This document shows, one piece after another, positions 17,377 through 26,573 of a DNA stretch of 64,000 bases (position 1 is the stretch's first letter; each line of letters starts with the position of its first letter). The position numbers and the translations under genes were made by a program. The notes beneath the pieces are model-generated. The model was not told the DNA's origin. It was given only the letters and a program-made list of their open reading frames with translations, and searched no databases. This stretch comes from an uncultured Clostridia bacterium (GTDB taxonomy: Bacteria > Bacillota > Clostridia > Oscillospirales > Feifaniaceae), in contig CALWCA010000012.1 of NCBI GenBank assembly GCA_944376235.1, forward strand, positions 1 through 64,000, in the 5' to 3' direction.

Positions 17377-18648
17377 ATGCTCGATATCAGACTGATTCGA
17401 AATCAAACCGATTACGTCAAAACCCGTCTTGCCGACCGGGGCACCAGCTACGACGCCGACATCGACGCCGTTTTGCAGCGCGACGATGCGCGCCGCGCCC
17501 TCATTTTCGACACCGAGCAGCTCAAGGCGCGTCAAAACGAGGCCAGCCGCCAGATTCCGGCTATGAAAAAGGCCGGCCAGCCGGTCGACGCGCTCATGGC
17601 GCAGATGGCCGAGCTCTCGGCCAAGATCAAGGAGGACGACGCCAAGCTGGCCGTGCTGGACGCCGAAATCACCGACCTGCTGGCCCGCATTCCCAACCTG
17701 CCCGACGCCTCGGTGCCGGTGGGCGCGAACTCGGACGACAACGTCGAGGTGCGCCGTTGGGGGCAGCCGCGCAGCTTTTCCTTCGAGCCCAAGCCCCACT
17801 GGGACATCGGCCGCGACCTGGGCATTCTCGACCCCGAGAGTGCCGCCAAGGTGACGGGCGCGCGCTTCCACTTTTACCGGGGCCTTGGCGCGCGTCTGGA
17901 GCGCGCCGTCATCAACTTCTATCTCGACACCCACACCTCGCGCGGCTACACCGAGGTCTTCCCGCCCTTCATGGTCAACAAGGACTCCATGTTCGGCACG
18001 GGCCAGCTGCCCAAGTTTGCCGAGGACATGTTCAAGCTCGAGGGGCTTGACTACTATCTGATCCCCACGGCCGAGGTGCCCGTGACCAACTATCACCGCG
18101 AATCCATTGTGGACGGCTCGGCGCTGCCCTTCAAATACTGCGCCTACTCGGCCTGCTTCCGCGCCGAGGCCGGTTCGGCCGGGCGCGACACGCGCGGCCT
18201 CATCCGGCAGCACCAGTTCAACAAGGTGGAGCTGGTGAAATTTGCGCATCCCGACGACTCCTTCCAGCAGCTCGAGAGCCTGACGGCAGACGCCGAATAT
18301 GTGCTGCAGCAGCTCGGCCTGCCCCACCGCACGGTGGTGCTGTGCACGGGGGACATGGGCTTTGGCTCGGCCAAGACCTACGACATCGAGGTCTGGCTGC
18401 CCTCCTACAACCGCTATGCCGAGATCTCCTCCTGCTCCAACATGACCGACTTCCAGGCGCGCCGCGCCAACATCCGCTTCAAGAACACCCCCAAGGACAA
18501 GGCGCAGTTTGTGCACACGCTCAACGGCTCGGGCGTGGCCGTCGGCCGCACGGTGGCCGCCATTTTGGAAAACTACCAAAACGAGGACGGCAGCGTCACC
18601 GTGCCCGAGGCACTGCGCCCCTATATGGGCTGCGACGTCATCCGCTAG
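17377..18648 (+). CDS. serS: Serine--tRNA ligase
   Basis: The 423-residue class II synthetase has the N-terminal antiparallel coiled coil that holds tRNA-Ser (residues about 30-105), then the catalytic motifs ([36 protein letters not shown], and the C-terminal [18 protein letters not shown]). Length is normal. AAAGGAGG lies 7 bases before the ATG. It follows parB by 60 bases and may be read from the same transcript; no T-box leader was seen. Confidence 0.97.
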   Translation: MLDIRLIRNQTDYVKTRLADRGTSYDADIDAVLQRDDARRALIFDTEQLKARQNEASRQIPAMKKAGQPVDALMAQMAELSAKIKEDDAKLAVLDAEITDLLARIPNLPDASVPVGANSDDNVEVRRWGQPRSFSFEPKPHWDIGRDLGILDPESAAKVTGARFHFYRGLGARLERAVINFYLDTHTSRGYTEVFPPFMVNKDSMFGTGQLPKFAEDMFKLEGLDYYLIPTAEVPVTNYHRESIVDGSALPFKYCAYSACFRAEAGSAGRDTRGLIRQHQFNKVELVKFAHPDDSFQQLESLTADAEYVLQQLGLPHRTVVLCTGDMGFGSAKTYDIEVWLPSYNRYAEISSCSNMTDFQARRANIRFKNTPKDKAQFVHTLNGSGVAVGRTVAAILENYQNEDGSVTVPEALRPYMGCDVIR

Positions 18649-18706
18649 GCCCGGCCCGGCTTTGCGCTGCGCCTTCTCCCGGCAGGAGAGAGTGCACGGC
18701 ACACAA

Positions 18707-18722
18707 TGTTTCATGTGAAACA
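18707..18722. promoter_or_regulatory. parS: parS centromere site 2
   Basis: The site TGTTTCATGTGAAACA is identical to site 1, including its one departure from the consensus. It lies 59 bases after serS. Unlike site 1, its flanks are complementary for only two more bases. Confidence 0.92.
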
Positions 18723-18785
18723 TTGACGGAATGGCGGTGAGATCGCTGCCCATGCTCCGCCTTCCGCAGAAAAAAGGCTATCGGA

Positions 18786-18828
18786 GGCGCTTCGCACAAG
18801 GGGGTTCCCTTGTGCGGGGCGCCTTCTT
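18786..18828 (+). terminator. Terminator downstream of serS
   Basis: A two-part stem (18786-18790 with 18819-18823, and a perfect 10-base segment 18793-18802 with 18807-18816) closes on GGTT and is followed by TTCTTT. Confidence 0.7.
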
Positions 18829-19008
18829 TGATTGGCAGAGGGGACGGCTGCTCGGACGGGCGCAGTCTCGGGCTGAGCGCTGCCCTTTTGGTTTCTCTGC
18901 CACAAAATTGCGGTTTTTCCCTTCCCTTTGGCACATCCCCGTGCTACAATAAATTTATCCGTCGGCTTTGCCGGCAAACGCATCTTCAGGCAGGGGGGCT
19001 CTCGCTTC

Positions 19009-20265
19009 ATGCAAACAACAAAGGCAAAAAAGCCGCTCTATTACGGCTGGGTGGTGGTTCTGGGCTGCTCCATCGTCATTGGGGCCTCGACCGGTTTGAT
19101 TACCAACTGCGCCGGAATTTTCATCAAGCCCGTCACCGAAAGCCTCAACGTCACGCGCGGCGCCTTTACGCTGTACAACACCATGAGCAGCATCGCCTCC
19201 ATCTGCACCGTCATGCTGTGGGGCGAGCTTTTCCGGCGCTTTCCCGCCCGCAGGCTCATGCTGCTGGGCTCGCTGGTGCTCAGCGCCTGCATCTTTGGAT
19301 ATTCCTTTGCCACAAAGCTGTGGCACTTTTATGTGATCGGCGCGCTTTACGGCTGCTTTTCCACCACCACGGCGGGGCTTGGCATTGCCACTGTCATCAA
19401 CAACTGGTTTTTGGCGCGCAAGGGCCTTGCCACGGGGCTGGCCTGGGCAGGCTGCGGCGTCTCGGCCGCCATCATGACCCCCATCGCCACCCGCGTGGTC
19501 GAGCTCTACGGCTGGCGCATGGGCTACCGCCTCATGGCGGGCACGGGGCTCTTCCTCTACCTGACAGCCATCCTCTTTTTTATCCGGGAGAGCCCGGCGC
19601 AGCGCGGCCTTCTGCCGCTCGGGGCAGAGCAGTCCGCCGAAGGGCTCAAGACCTGGCAGCCCACGGGGCTGACCCGGGCCCAGACCGTCAAGACCCCGGC
19701 CTACTGGGCCTTTACGCTGGGGCTGACGCTGGTCAGCTTTATCGGCATGGGCATGACGCCTCACATCATCGCCTATCTCACCGACATCGGCTACTCCTCC
19801 GCCACCGCCTCCTCGGTGCAGGCTGCGGTGATGTGGGCCCTGGTGCTGGCCGAGGTGGTGCTGGGCGCCGTGTTCGACCGCGTGGGGCCGGTCTACACCA
19901 GCCTTTTGACGGGGCTGTCACTGCTCTTTTCGGTCCTGCTGCTGCTCTTTGCCGGCAGCTCGCCCATCATGCCGTGGCTGTTTGCCTTTGTCTACGGCTT
20001 CGGGTATGCCACGCTGTCGGTTCCCATCGCCTACCTGGTGGGGGAAAACTTCGGCACCCGCGAATTCTCGGCCGTCTACAGCCTGTGCACCATGCCCTCC
20101 GGCATCGGAGGCGCGCTGGGCTCCCCCTTTTCGGGCACGGTGTTCGACACGACCGGCGGCTATACCGTGGTATGGCTCATTTACCTTGCTCTGTCTGTGG
20201 TCTGCACGCTGGCGCTGACCTTCTCGGCTGCACGCTGCGCGCGCGAGGGCTACAAGTACAGATAG
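19009..20265 (+). CDS. OFA-type MFS transporter (paralogue 3)
   Basis: The 418-residue twelve-helix carrier begins LYYGWVVVLGCSIVIGAS and has NNWFLARKGLATGLAWAGCG at helices 4-5. It belongs to the subgroup around kynureninase (copies at 22090, 23543, 25155), which share IFxKPV and FTLY phrases near the N-terminus. Ten conserved positions differ from the others, so it is the most divergent of the subgroup. It is 120 bases upstream of kynU on the same strand, which makes uptake or efflux of a tryptophan-related acid a reasonable guess only. Confidence 0.87.
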   Translation: MQTTKAKKPLYYGWVVVLGCSIVIGASTGLITNCAGIFIKPVTESLNVTRGAFTLYNTMSSIASICTVMLWGELFRRFPARRLMLLGSLVLSACIFGYSFATKLWHFYVIGALYGCFSTTTAGLGIATVINNWFLARKGLATGLAWAGCGVSAAIMTPIATRVVELYGWRMGYRLMAGTGLFLYLTAILFFIRESPAQRGLLPLGAEQSAEGLKTWQPTGLTRAQTVKTPAYWAFTLGLTLVSFIGMGMTPHIIAYLTDIGYSSATASSVQAAVMWALVLAEVVLGAVFDRVGPVYTSLLTGLSLLFSVLLLLFAGSSPIMPWLFAFVYGFGYATLSVPIAYLVGENFGTREFSAVYSLCTMPSGIGGALGSPFSGTVFDTTGGYTVVWLIYLALSVVCTLALTFSAARCAREGYKYR

Positions 20266-20385
20266 ATTTCCTTTGCGGCAAACGCACCTGCTCCGGCAAA
20301 AAGGGGAGCCGCCCGCCGGAAGCGGCCGCGTCCTGTCCGCTCCGGCATCACGCCTGTTCCAAGTCATACGAAAGGAGATTTTGCC

Positions 20386-21675
20386 ATGAGACACTTTGAA
20401 CCCACCCGCGACTTTGCCCGCTCCCTCGACAGCGCCGACCCCATGCGACACTTCAAAGACAGATTCTATGTAAAAGAGGGCCTCATTTACATGGACGGCA
20501 ACTCCCTGGGCCTGTGCAGCAAGGACGCCGAAAAATACGTCCTCGAAGCGCTGGAGACCTGGAAAAACGAGGGCATCGGCCTGTGGTCGGCCCCCTGTGC
20601 CGACGGCACGGCCTACTTTGACTATCAGGACACGCTGGGCGCCGGCCTGGCAAAGCTCATCGGGGCCGACCCCGATGAGGTCACGGTCTCCACCAACACC
20701 ACCATGAACATCCATCAGGCGGTGGCCACCTTCTATCATCCCACGCCCGAGCGCAACAAAATCGTCATGGACGACCTCAACTTCCCCACCGACCACTATG
20801 CCGTCAAAAGCCAGATCCGCCTGCACGGCTACGACCCCGAGCAGTGCCTCAAGTTTGTCAAGAGCCGCGACGGAAAGCTCATCAACGAGGACGATGTCAT
20901 CGCCGCCTTCACCGACGACGTCTGCCTGGCCCTGCTGCCAAGCGTGCTCTACCGCAGCGCGCAGCTGGTCGATATGGAAAAAATTGCCAAAGCTGCGCGT
21001 GAGCGCGGCATTGTGATCGGCTTTGATCTGTGCCACTCCATCGGCTCGGTGCCGCACGACTTCAAGAAAATCGACCCCGACTTTGCCGTGTGGTGCAACT
21101 ACAAGTACATGAACGGCGGCCCCGGCACGGTGGCGGGCCTCTACATCAACCGCAGGCACTTCACCCGCGAGCCCGGCCTCTCGGGCTGGCACGGCAACCG
21201 TGCCGACACCAAGTTTGAGCTGCGGCTGGAGTTTGAGCACGAGCTGCGGGCCTCGGGCTGGCAGACCGGAACGCAGCCCATCCTGTCGATGGCGCCCATT
21301 TTCGGCAGCCTGAAGCTCTATGAGGAGACCGACATCCAGACCGTGCGCGAGAAGTCGCTCAACCTGACGGCCTATCTGATGTATCTGATTGACGAGAAGC
21401 TGACCAAATACGGCTTTTCGGTGGGAAATCCCCGTGACGACGCGGTGCGCGGCGGCCATGTTGCGCTCGAGCATGACGACGCCATCCGCATCAACGAGGC
21501 CATCAAGCACAACGGCATCGTGCCCGACTTCCGCTTCCCCAACGTCATCCGACTGGCGCCCATCGCCTTTTACACCTCGTATGAGGACATCTACGAGATG
21601 GTGGAGCGCATCATCCGCATCATGGAGACGCGTGAATACGAGAAGTACGAAAACAAAATTGGCAGCATTGCCTGA
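20386..21675 (+). CDS. kynU: Kynureninase
   Basis: Kynureninase cleaves L-kynurenine to anthranilate and alanine with pyridoxal phosphate. The 429-residue protein has the family hallmarks: YMDGNSLG near the N-terminus, FDLCHSIGSVPHDF (Asp214 and His217 hold the cofactor), and NYKYMNGGPG with the cofactor lysine at residue 240. Length is normal. The ATG at 20386 follows GAAAGGAG. No other kynurenine-pathway gene is nearby, so the cell probably imports kynurenine or salvages anthranilate or alanine; the adjacent MFS carriers are candidate transporters. Confidence 0.95.
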   Translation: MRHFEPTRDFARSLDSADPMRHFKDRFYVKEGLIYMDGNSLGLCSKDAEKYVLEALETWKNEGIGLWSAPCADGTAYFDYQDTLGAGLAKLIGADPDEVTVSTNTTMNIHQAVATFYHPTPERNKIVMDDLNFPTDHYAVKSQIRLHGYDPEQCLKFVKSRDGKLINEDDVIAAFTDDVCLALLPSVLYRSAQLVDMEKIAKAARERGIVIGFDLCHSIGSVPHDFKKIDPDFAVWCNYKYMNGGPGTVAGLYINRRHFTREPGLSGWHGNRADTKFELRLEFEHELRASGWQTGTQPILSMAPIFGSLKLYEETDIQTVREKSLNLTAYLMYLIDEKLTKYGFSVGNPRDDAVRGGHVALEHDDAIRINEAIKHNGIVPDFRFPNVIRLAPIAFYTSYEDIYEMVERIIRIMETREYEKYENKIGSIA

Positions 21676-22089
21676 CAACACCCTTTGCAAAGGCCGGGGG
21701 CTTTTTAGGGCCCCCGGCCTTTGCGGCGGCGGCTTCGATCGGCCCCCGCGCGGCAAGGCCCCTGCCGTCCGGGCGCCGGCAGAGGCCCTTTCCCCGTGCA
21801 GGCCCCAAAAGGAACGCTCCGCCGGCAGAGGCCCTTGCAGCCCTGCATAAAGCCGCGCTTGGCAGGCTTCCAAAGCGCAAAAAAGGGCCTCGAGGGCAAC
21901 GGTCTGCCCGGTGTCAAATCCGGGGGGAGGAAGGCCCCCGCTTTTCGGCAATTTCCCTAAAAATAAAAATTTAAGGCAGTTTCCATTTATTTTTAAGACG
22001 CTTTCTGCTAAAATGGCATTGTTCTTTATCTTTTCGGAGGGAGACTCTCGGCGTTTTCTCCCTTCGCAATTAAAAAAGGGAGGATTCTC
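21676..22089. other. Intergenic region after kynU with terminator hairpin (21687-21724)
   Basis: A 15-base perfect stem (21687-21701 with 21710-21724) around TTTTTAGG directly follows kynU. Downstream, a 16-base phrase GCCGGCAGAGGCCCTT occurs twice (near 21775 and 21823). An AT-rich stretch with a -10-like TAAAAT (22009-22014) precedes the next MFS gene. No gene was seen in this 414-base gap. Confidence 0.6.
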
Positions 22090-23376
22090 ATGCAGCAAAC
22101 CGCAACCCCCAAAAAGGCGCCCAAAAAATTTTTCTACGGCTGGATTATCGTGCTGTGTTGCACGCTGCTCATGGCCGTGGGCACCGGTATCTTTGTCAAC
22201 TGCGTCGGCATCTTTGTCAAGCCGGTCTGCGAAGACCTGGGCTTTGAAAGAGGGACCTTCACGCTCTACACTACCATCACCAGCGTCCTGAGCATGCTGG
22301 CCATGCTGGTGTTCGGCGAGCTCTACCGCAAAAACCCACGGCGCATCCGACTGTATATCGCGATCGGCGGGCTGACCGGCTGCCTGGTCTTTTTCGGCTA
22401 TTCCCTGTCGAGCAAGCTGTGGCACTTTTACACGCTGTCAGCCATTTACGGCTGCGTGGCCACCACGCTGGCCGGCATCTCGGTGACCACCCTTGTCAAC
22501 AACTGGTTTGTCGACAAGCGCGGGCTGGCCACAGGCCTGGCCTTTGCCGGCTCGGGCGTTTCGGCCGCCATCATGACGCCGGTGCTCACCACCGTTGTCA
22601 CCGACTACGGCTGGCGCATGGGCTACCGCACCATGAGCCTGGTCAGCTTTATCATTTTGATCCCGGCCATGCTGCTCATCCGTCTTGAACCGTCTGACAA
22701 GGGCCTTTTGCCCTATGGCGTAACGCCCCATCCCTCGGAGGAGGACAAGCAGTCGATCCCCGTGATTGAGCAGACCGGCCTCACCCGCGCGCAGGCCGTC
22801 AAGACCAGCTCGTTTTATTTCCAGTCCATCGGCATCTTCTGTCTGAGCCTGGCCGGCATGGGCATCTCCAACCACGCCATCTCCTATTTTACCGACATCG
22901 GCTATTCTCCGCTCACGGCCTCGACCGCCATGAGCCTTGTCATGACCATCATGATCGGCGCAAAGATCCTGCTGGGCGCCGTGTTCGACAAAATCGGCAG
23001 TGTGCGCTCTGCCATTCTGACCGGCCTTTGCATGATTGCCTCCACGCTGTCCATCCGCTTTGCCGGCGCAGGCGCCTTTATGCCCTATGTCTTCTCCGTG
23101 TGCTTTGGCTTTGGCTACTCCACGCTGACCGTGCCCTATTCCTATCTGATCGGCCAAAACTTCGGCACCCGCGAATTCTCCTCCATCTATTCGCTGATCT
23201 GCACCCTGGGAAGCCTGGGCGGCGGAATTGCGGCCACTCTCACCGGTATGCTGTATGACAGGCTTGGCTCCTACTACCCGGTTTGGACGATTTATTTCGT
23301 GCTGGCCTGCCTGGCGCTTACCTTTTTGTTCCTGGCCTCCAAGACGGCGCAGGACAGGGGCTACCAGTATCGCTGA
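22090..23376 (+). CDS. OFA-type MFS transporter (paralogue 4)
   Basis: The 428-residue carrier has the FFYGWIIVLCCTLLMA N-terminus and the helix 4-5 motif NNWFVDKRGLATGLAFAGSG. It is the closest relative of the next gene: a 98-base block (22496-22593) is identical to 23937-24034, and long nearly identical blocks recur near the C-terminal half. The ATG at 22090 follows AAAAGGGAGGA. The substrate is unknown. Confidence 0.88.
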   Translation: MQQTATPKKAPKKFFYGWIIVLCCTLLMAVGTGIFVNCVGIFVKPVCEDLGFERGTFTLYTTITSVLSMLAMLVFGELYRKNPRRIRLYIAIGGLTGCLVFFGYSLSSKLWHFYTLSAIYGCVATTLAGISVTTLVNNWFVDKRGLATGLAFAGSGVSAAIMTPVLTTVVTDYGWRMGYRTMSLVSFIILIPAMLLIRLEPSDKGLLPYGVTPHPSEEDKQSIPVIEQTGLTRAQAVKTSSFYFQSIGIFCLSLAGMGISNHAISYFTDIGYSPLTASTAMSLVMTIMIGAKILLGAVFDKIGSVRSAILTGLCMIASTLSIRFAGAGAFMPYVFSVCFGFGYSTLTVPYSYLIGQNFGTREFSSIYSLICTLGSLGGGIAATLTGMLYDRLGSYYPVWTIYFVLACLALTFLFLASKTAQDRGYQYR

Positions 23377-23470
23377 TTCTTTTTCCCTTTCGGGCGGGGT
23401 CCGTGCGCCTTGCGGCGCCGGGCTCCGCCTTCTTTTTCTTTCTTCACAAAAAAGTCAAAAAAACAAGAGC

Positions 23471-23500
23471 TTGTTTGAAGCCCGCCCTTTATGATATACT
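23471..23500 (+). promoter_or_regulatory. Promoter of MFS paralogue 5
   Basis: TTGTTT and TATACT are 18 bases apart with ATGA directly before the -10 box, the same layout as before the genes at 7488 and 25155. Confidence 0.6.
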
Positions 23501-23542
23501 ATTTTTTGCGGCTCATTTTAAAAAGGAAAGGCAGAAACAACC

Positions 23543-24820
23543 ATGCAACAAACGAAAACCAAAAAGAAATTCTTTTACGGCTGGGTCATTGTGTTTTGCT
23601 GTACCCTGCTAGTGGCGGCCGGCACCGGCATTTTCGTCAACTGTCTTGGCATTTTCGTCAAGCCGGTGTGCGAGGATCTGGGCTTTGACAGAGGGCCCTT
23701 TACCCTGTATTCCTCCATCGGCGGATTTGTGGGAATGTTTGCCGTTCTGATCTACGGAGAGCTCTACCGCAAATATCCCCACCACATCCGCAAATTCATT
23801 GCGCTTGGCATGGTCATTTGCTGCGGTGCGTTTTACGGCTATTCGCTCTCCACCAAGCTGTGGCACTTCTATGTGCTGGCTGCCATTTACGGTACCGCCT
23901 CCATGACGCTGGCCGGCATCTCGCTGACCACGCTCATCAACAACTGGTTTGTCGACAAGCGCGGGCTGGCCACAGGCCTGGCCTTTGCCGGCTCGGGCGT
24001 TTCGGCCGCCATCATGACGCCGGTGCTCACCACCATCGTGGCCGACTTCGGCTGGCGCTGGGGCTACCGCACTATGAGCATCGTGTCTTTTTGCCTGCTG
24101 CTGCCCGCCGTGCTGCTCATCCGGGTTTCCCCTGCAGACAAGGGCCTTTTGCCCTACGGCGTCAAGCCCGGGGAGGGAGAGGCTTCCCATTCCGACAACG
24201 TTCCCGTGCTGCAGCAGACCGGCATCACCCGCGCGCAGGCTGTCAAGACCCCCGCCTTTTACCTTCAGATTCTGGGCATGCTCTGCCTGGGCACTGCGGG
24301 CATGGGCATGTCGGGCCATGTGATCGCCTATCTGACCGACATCGGCTATTCCGAGCTCACGGCCTCGACCGCCATGAGCCTTGTCATGACGGTCATGATC
24401 TTTGCCAAAATCTTTTTGGGCGCCGTGTTCGACAAAATCGGCCCCGTCCCCTCGGCCGTCCTCACCGGAGTCTGCATGCTGGTGTCGGTCGTGGCCCTGC
24501 GCTTTGCCGGCGTGGCCTCCTTTATGCCCTATGTCTTCTCCCTGTGCTTTGGCTTTGGCTACTCCACGCTGACCGTGCCCTATTCCTATCTGATCGGCCA
24601 AAACTTCGGCACCCGCGAGTTTGCCGCCATTTACAGCCTTGCCACCATGATCTCAAGCCTTGGAAACTCCTACGCCCCCTCGCTTTCCGGCACGCTGTAT
24701 GACTTCTTTGGCAGCTACATCAATGTTTGGAACATCTATATCGTCGTGTCGGTGCTCGCCATCGTGACCTTAACGCTTGCGGCCAAGATCAGCAAGCAAA
24801 AGGGCTACGGCCAGATGTGA
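23543..24820 (+). CDS. OFA-type MFS transporter (paralogue 5)
   Basis: The 425-residue carrier is a tandem relative of paralogue 4, with FFYGWVIVFCCTLLVA at the N-terminus and the same NNWFVDKRGLATGLAFAGSG stretch encoded by identical DNA. It starts 12 bases after GGAAAGG and has its own promoter and terminator. Divergence is concentrated in the first loop and in the central cytoplasmic loop, which suggests that the identical parts are kept alike by recombination. Confidence 0.88.
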   Translation: MQQTKTKKKFFYGWVIVFCCTLLVAAGTGIFVNCLGIFVKPVCEDLGFDRGPFTLYSSIGGFVGMFAVLIYGELYRKYPHHIRKFIALGMVICCGAFYGYSLSTKLWHFYVLAAIYGTASMTLAGISLTTLINNWFVDKRGLATGLAFAGSGVSAAIMTPVLTTIVADFGWRWGYRTMSIVSFCLLLPAVLLIRVSPADKGLLPYGVKPGEGEASHSDNVPVLQQTGITRAQAVKTPAFYLQILGMLCLGTAGMGMSGHVIAYLTDIGYSELTASTAMSLVMTVMIFAKIFLGAVFDKIGPVPSAVLTGVCMLVSVVALRFAGVASFMPYVFSLCFGFGYSTLTVPYSYLIGQNFGTREFAAIYSLATMISSLGNSYAPSLSGTLYDFFGSYINVWNIYIVVSVLAIVTLTLAAKISKQKGYGQM

Positions 24821-25154
24821 CGCTTCAAAAAGTCAATTGCAGGCTCTCCCTTGTGCTGCTCCCCTGCGTTGAGTCGGCGGCCCTTTTTGAAAAAGACCAA
24901 GCCCTATCCAAAGGGAAGGGCAGCGTGAAAAGCCTATATCTTTTTTCTTCCGACAGGGTCGGTAAATGATATCGTCTGTATCCACACGCCGCAGGGCAAA
25001 ACCCTGCGGCGTGTTTTTTCAAAATCCCGGCCCTTTTCCGAAATTCCTGTTTTATCTTTGCGTATACTTCTCAAACTCCCTTGTTTGCGGGGGCTTTTTC
25101 ATGATATACTTTCTCTCGTATTCCAAAATTCGTATCAAGAAAGGCTGACTCGCC
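24821..25154. terminator. Gap between MFS paralogues 5 and 6 with terminator (24984-25019)
   Basis: A perfect 13-base stem (24984-24996 with 25002-25014) around CAAAA is followed by six T residues, a clear rho-independent terminator about 165 bases after the stop of paralogue 5. The rest of the 334-base gap is unremarkable apart from the promoter at 25081. Confidence 0.88.
25081..25110 (+). promoter_or_regulatory. Promoter of MFS paralogue 6
   Basis: TTGTTT and TATACT are 18 bases apart with ATGA before the -10 box. It is 45 bases upstream of the start codon. Confidence 0.6.
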
Positions 25155-26459
25155 ATGCAAGAAAAGCTCTCTTCCCCAAAAACAGGGCGGCCCAAGCTGT
25201 TTTACGGCTGGATTGTCGTCGTAGGCTGCGCGCTCATGATGGGAACCAGCATCGGCCTGTTTGTCAACTGCAACGGCATTTTCATCAAGCCGGTGTGCGA
25301 AGACCTGGGCTTCACCCGGGGCGCCTTCACGCTGTACGCCTCCATCGCCTCTTTCGTCGGAATGTTCATGCAGGTGGTTTATGGCAACCTCTATCAGAAA
25401 TACCCCATGCTGCCCTTTTCGCGCGTCTCCATTTTCGTGGTGTGCTCTTGCGTTTTGGGCTACTCCTTCGCCACAAAGCTGTGGCACTTTTACGCTTTGG
25501 CCATCCTCTATGGCCTCTCCTCCACCCCCGTTTTGACCGTGACCATCGCCTCTCTTGTCAGCAACTGGTTTGTCGACAAAAAGGGGCTTGCCATGGGGCT
25601 TGCCTATTCGGGCTCGGGGGTGACGGCCGCCATTATGACGCCCATTCTCTCGAGCGTGGTGCAAAACGTCGGCTGGCGCTGGGGCTATCGCCTGCTGGCT
25701 GTCAGCGGCTTCGCTGTGCTCTTTGTCTCGGTATTTGTGCTGCTGCGCGAAAAGCCCTCCGACATGGGGCTGTCCCCCCTAAACAACCACGCTGCCGACA
25801 GCCTTGAAAACGTCAAGCTTCTCGAGCCTGTGGGCCTTTCTAAAAAACAGGCGCTCAAATCCCCCGAGTTTTACATGACCGCCTTTGGCATCGCCATCTT
25901 TGGCGGCACTACCATGGGCACCAATCCGCATGTGATTTCCTACCTCACCGACACGGGCTATTCCGCCGCCACGGCCTCTACCGTGTCCAGCATTATCATG
26001 GTGGTTATGATCTTTGCCAAAATCGCGCTTGGCGCCGTCTTCGACCGCATCGGTGCGGCGCTGTCCGCCATCCTGTCGGGCTGCTGCATGGTGGCCTCCC
26101 TCGTCTCGCTCATGCTGTGCCGGGGCTCCGCCTTCATGCCCTTTGTCTTTGCCGTATGCTTTGGCTTCGGCTATTCCATCGGCACCGTCCCGGCCTCCTT
26201 TTTGGTCATTGAAAACTTCGGCGCAAAGGAGTTTTCCGCCATCTACAGCATTTCCTCCATGCTCTCAGGCATCTTTTCCAGCTTCGGCCCCTCGATCACG
26301 GGAGCCCTCTATGACGTCTCGGGCTCTTATATGATTGTCTGGCCCATTTACCTGGGCCTGATCTGCCTGGCCATGCTCTCCCTGTCTCTGGCCTCCACCT
26401 GGGCCCTGCGCAAAAACTACAACCCCAGAGCCGTCCGTCCCCACTTCGGCAAAAACTGA
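25155..26459 (+). CDS. OFA-type MFS transporter (paralogue 6)
   Basis: The 434-residue carrier begins its first helix with LFYGWIVVVGCALMMGTS and has SNWFVDKKGLAMGLAYSGSG at helices 4-5. It belongs to the kynU-adjacent subgroup but is less like paralogues 4 and 5 than these are to each other. The C-terminal tail is basic. GAAAGG precedes the ATG by about 12 bases. Confidence 0.87.
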   Translation: MQEKLSSPKTGRPKLFYGWIVVVGCALMMGTSIGLFVNCNGIFIKPVCEDLGFTRGAFTLYASIASFVGMFMQVVYGNLYQKYPMLPFSRVSIFVVCSCVLGYSFATKLWHFYALAILYGLSSTPVLTVTIASLVSNWFVDKKGLAMGLAYSGSGVTAAIMTPILSSVVQNVGWRWGYRLLAVSGFAVLFVSVFVLLREKPSDMGLSPLNNHAADSLENVKLLEPVGLSKKQALKSPEFYMTAFGIAIFGGTTMGTNPHVISYLTDTGYSAATASTVSSIIMVVMIFAKIALGAVFDRIGAALSAILSGCCMVASLVSLMLCRGSAFMPFVFAVCFGFGYSIGTVPASFLVIENFGAKEFSAIYSISSMLSGIFSSFGPSITGALYDVSGSYMIVWPIYLGLICLAMLSLSLASTWALRKNYNPRAVRPHFGKN

Positions 26460-26573
26460 TTTTCAAAAACAGCCGCTTTTTGGGGCCGTATGCACTCATT
26501 TTCAAAAATTTGTTCTTTCTTTTTTGCCTGTCCTGTGCTATACTTGAGGAAATCGTCTTTCGGAGGTGGCACA

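Larger units (their letters stand above)
18649..19008. other. Intergenic region after serS
   Basis: The 360-base gap contains the second parS site (18707-18722), a terminator hairpin (18786-18823) and a -10-like TACAAT at 18945-18950 in front of the next MFS gene, with no good -35 box. No gene was found. Confidence 0.6.

Noticed and set aside
19918-22425. Long minus-strand open frame opposite kynU
   Set aside because: It is the mirror of kynU and an MFS gene in GC-rich DNA, has no ribosome binding site and gives a low-complexity His/Gly/Arg-rich product.
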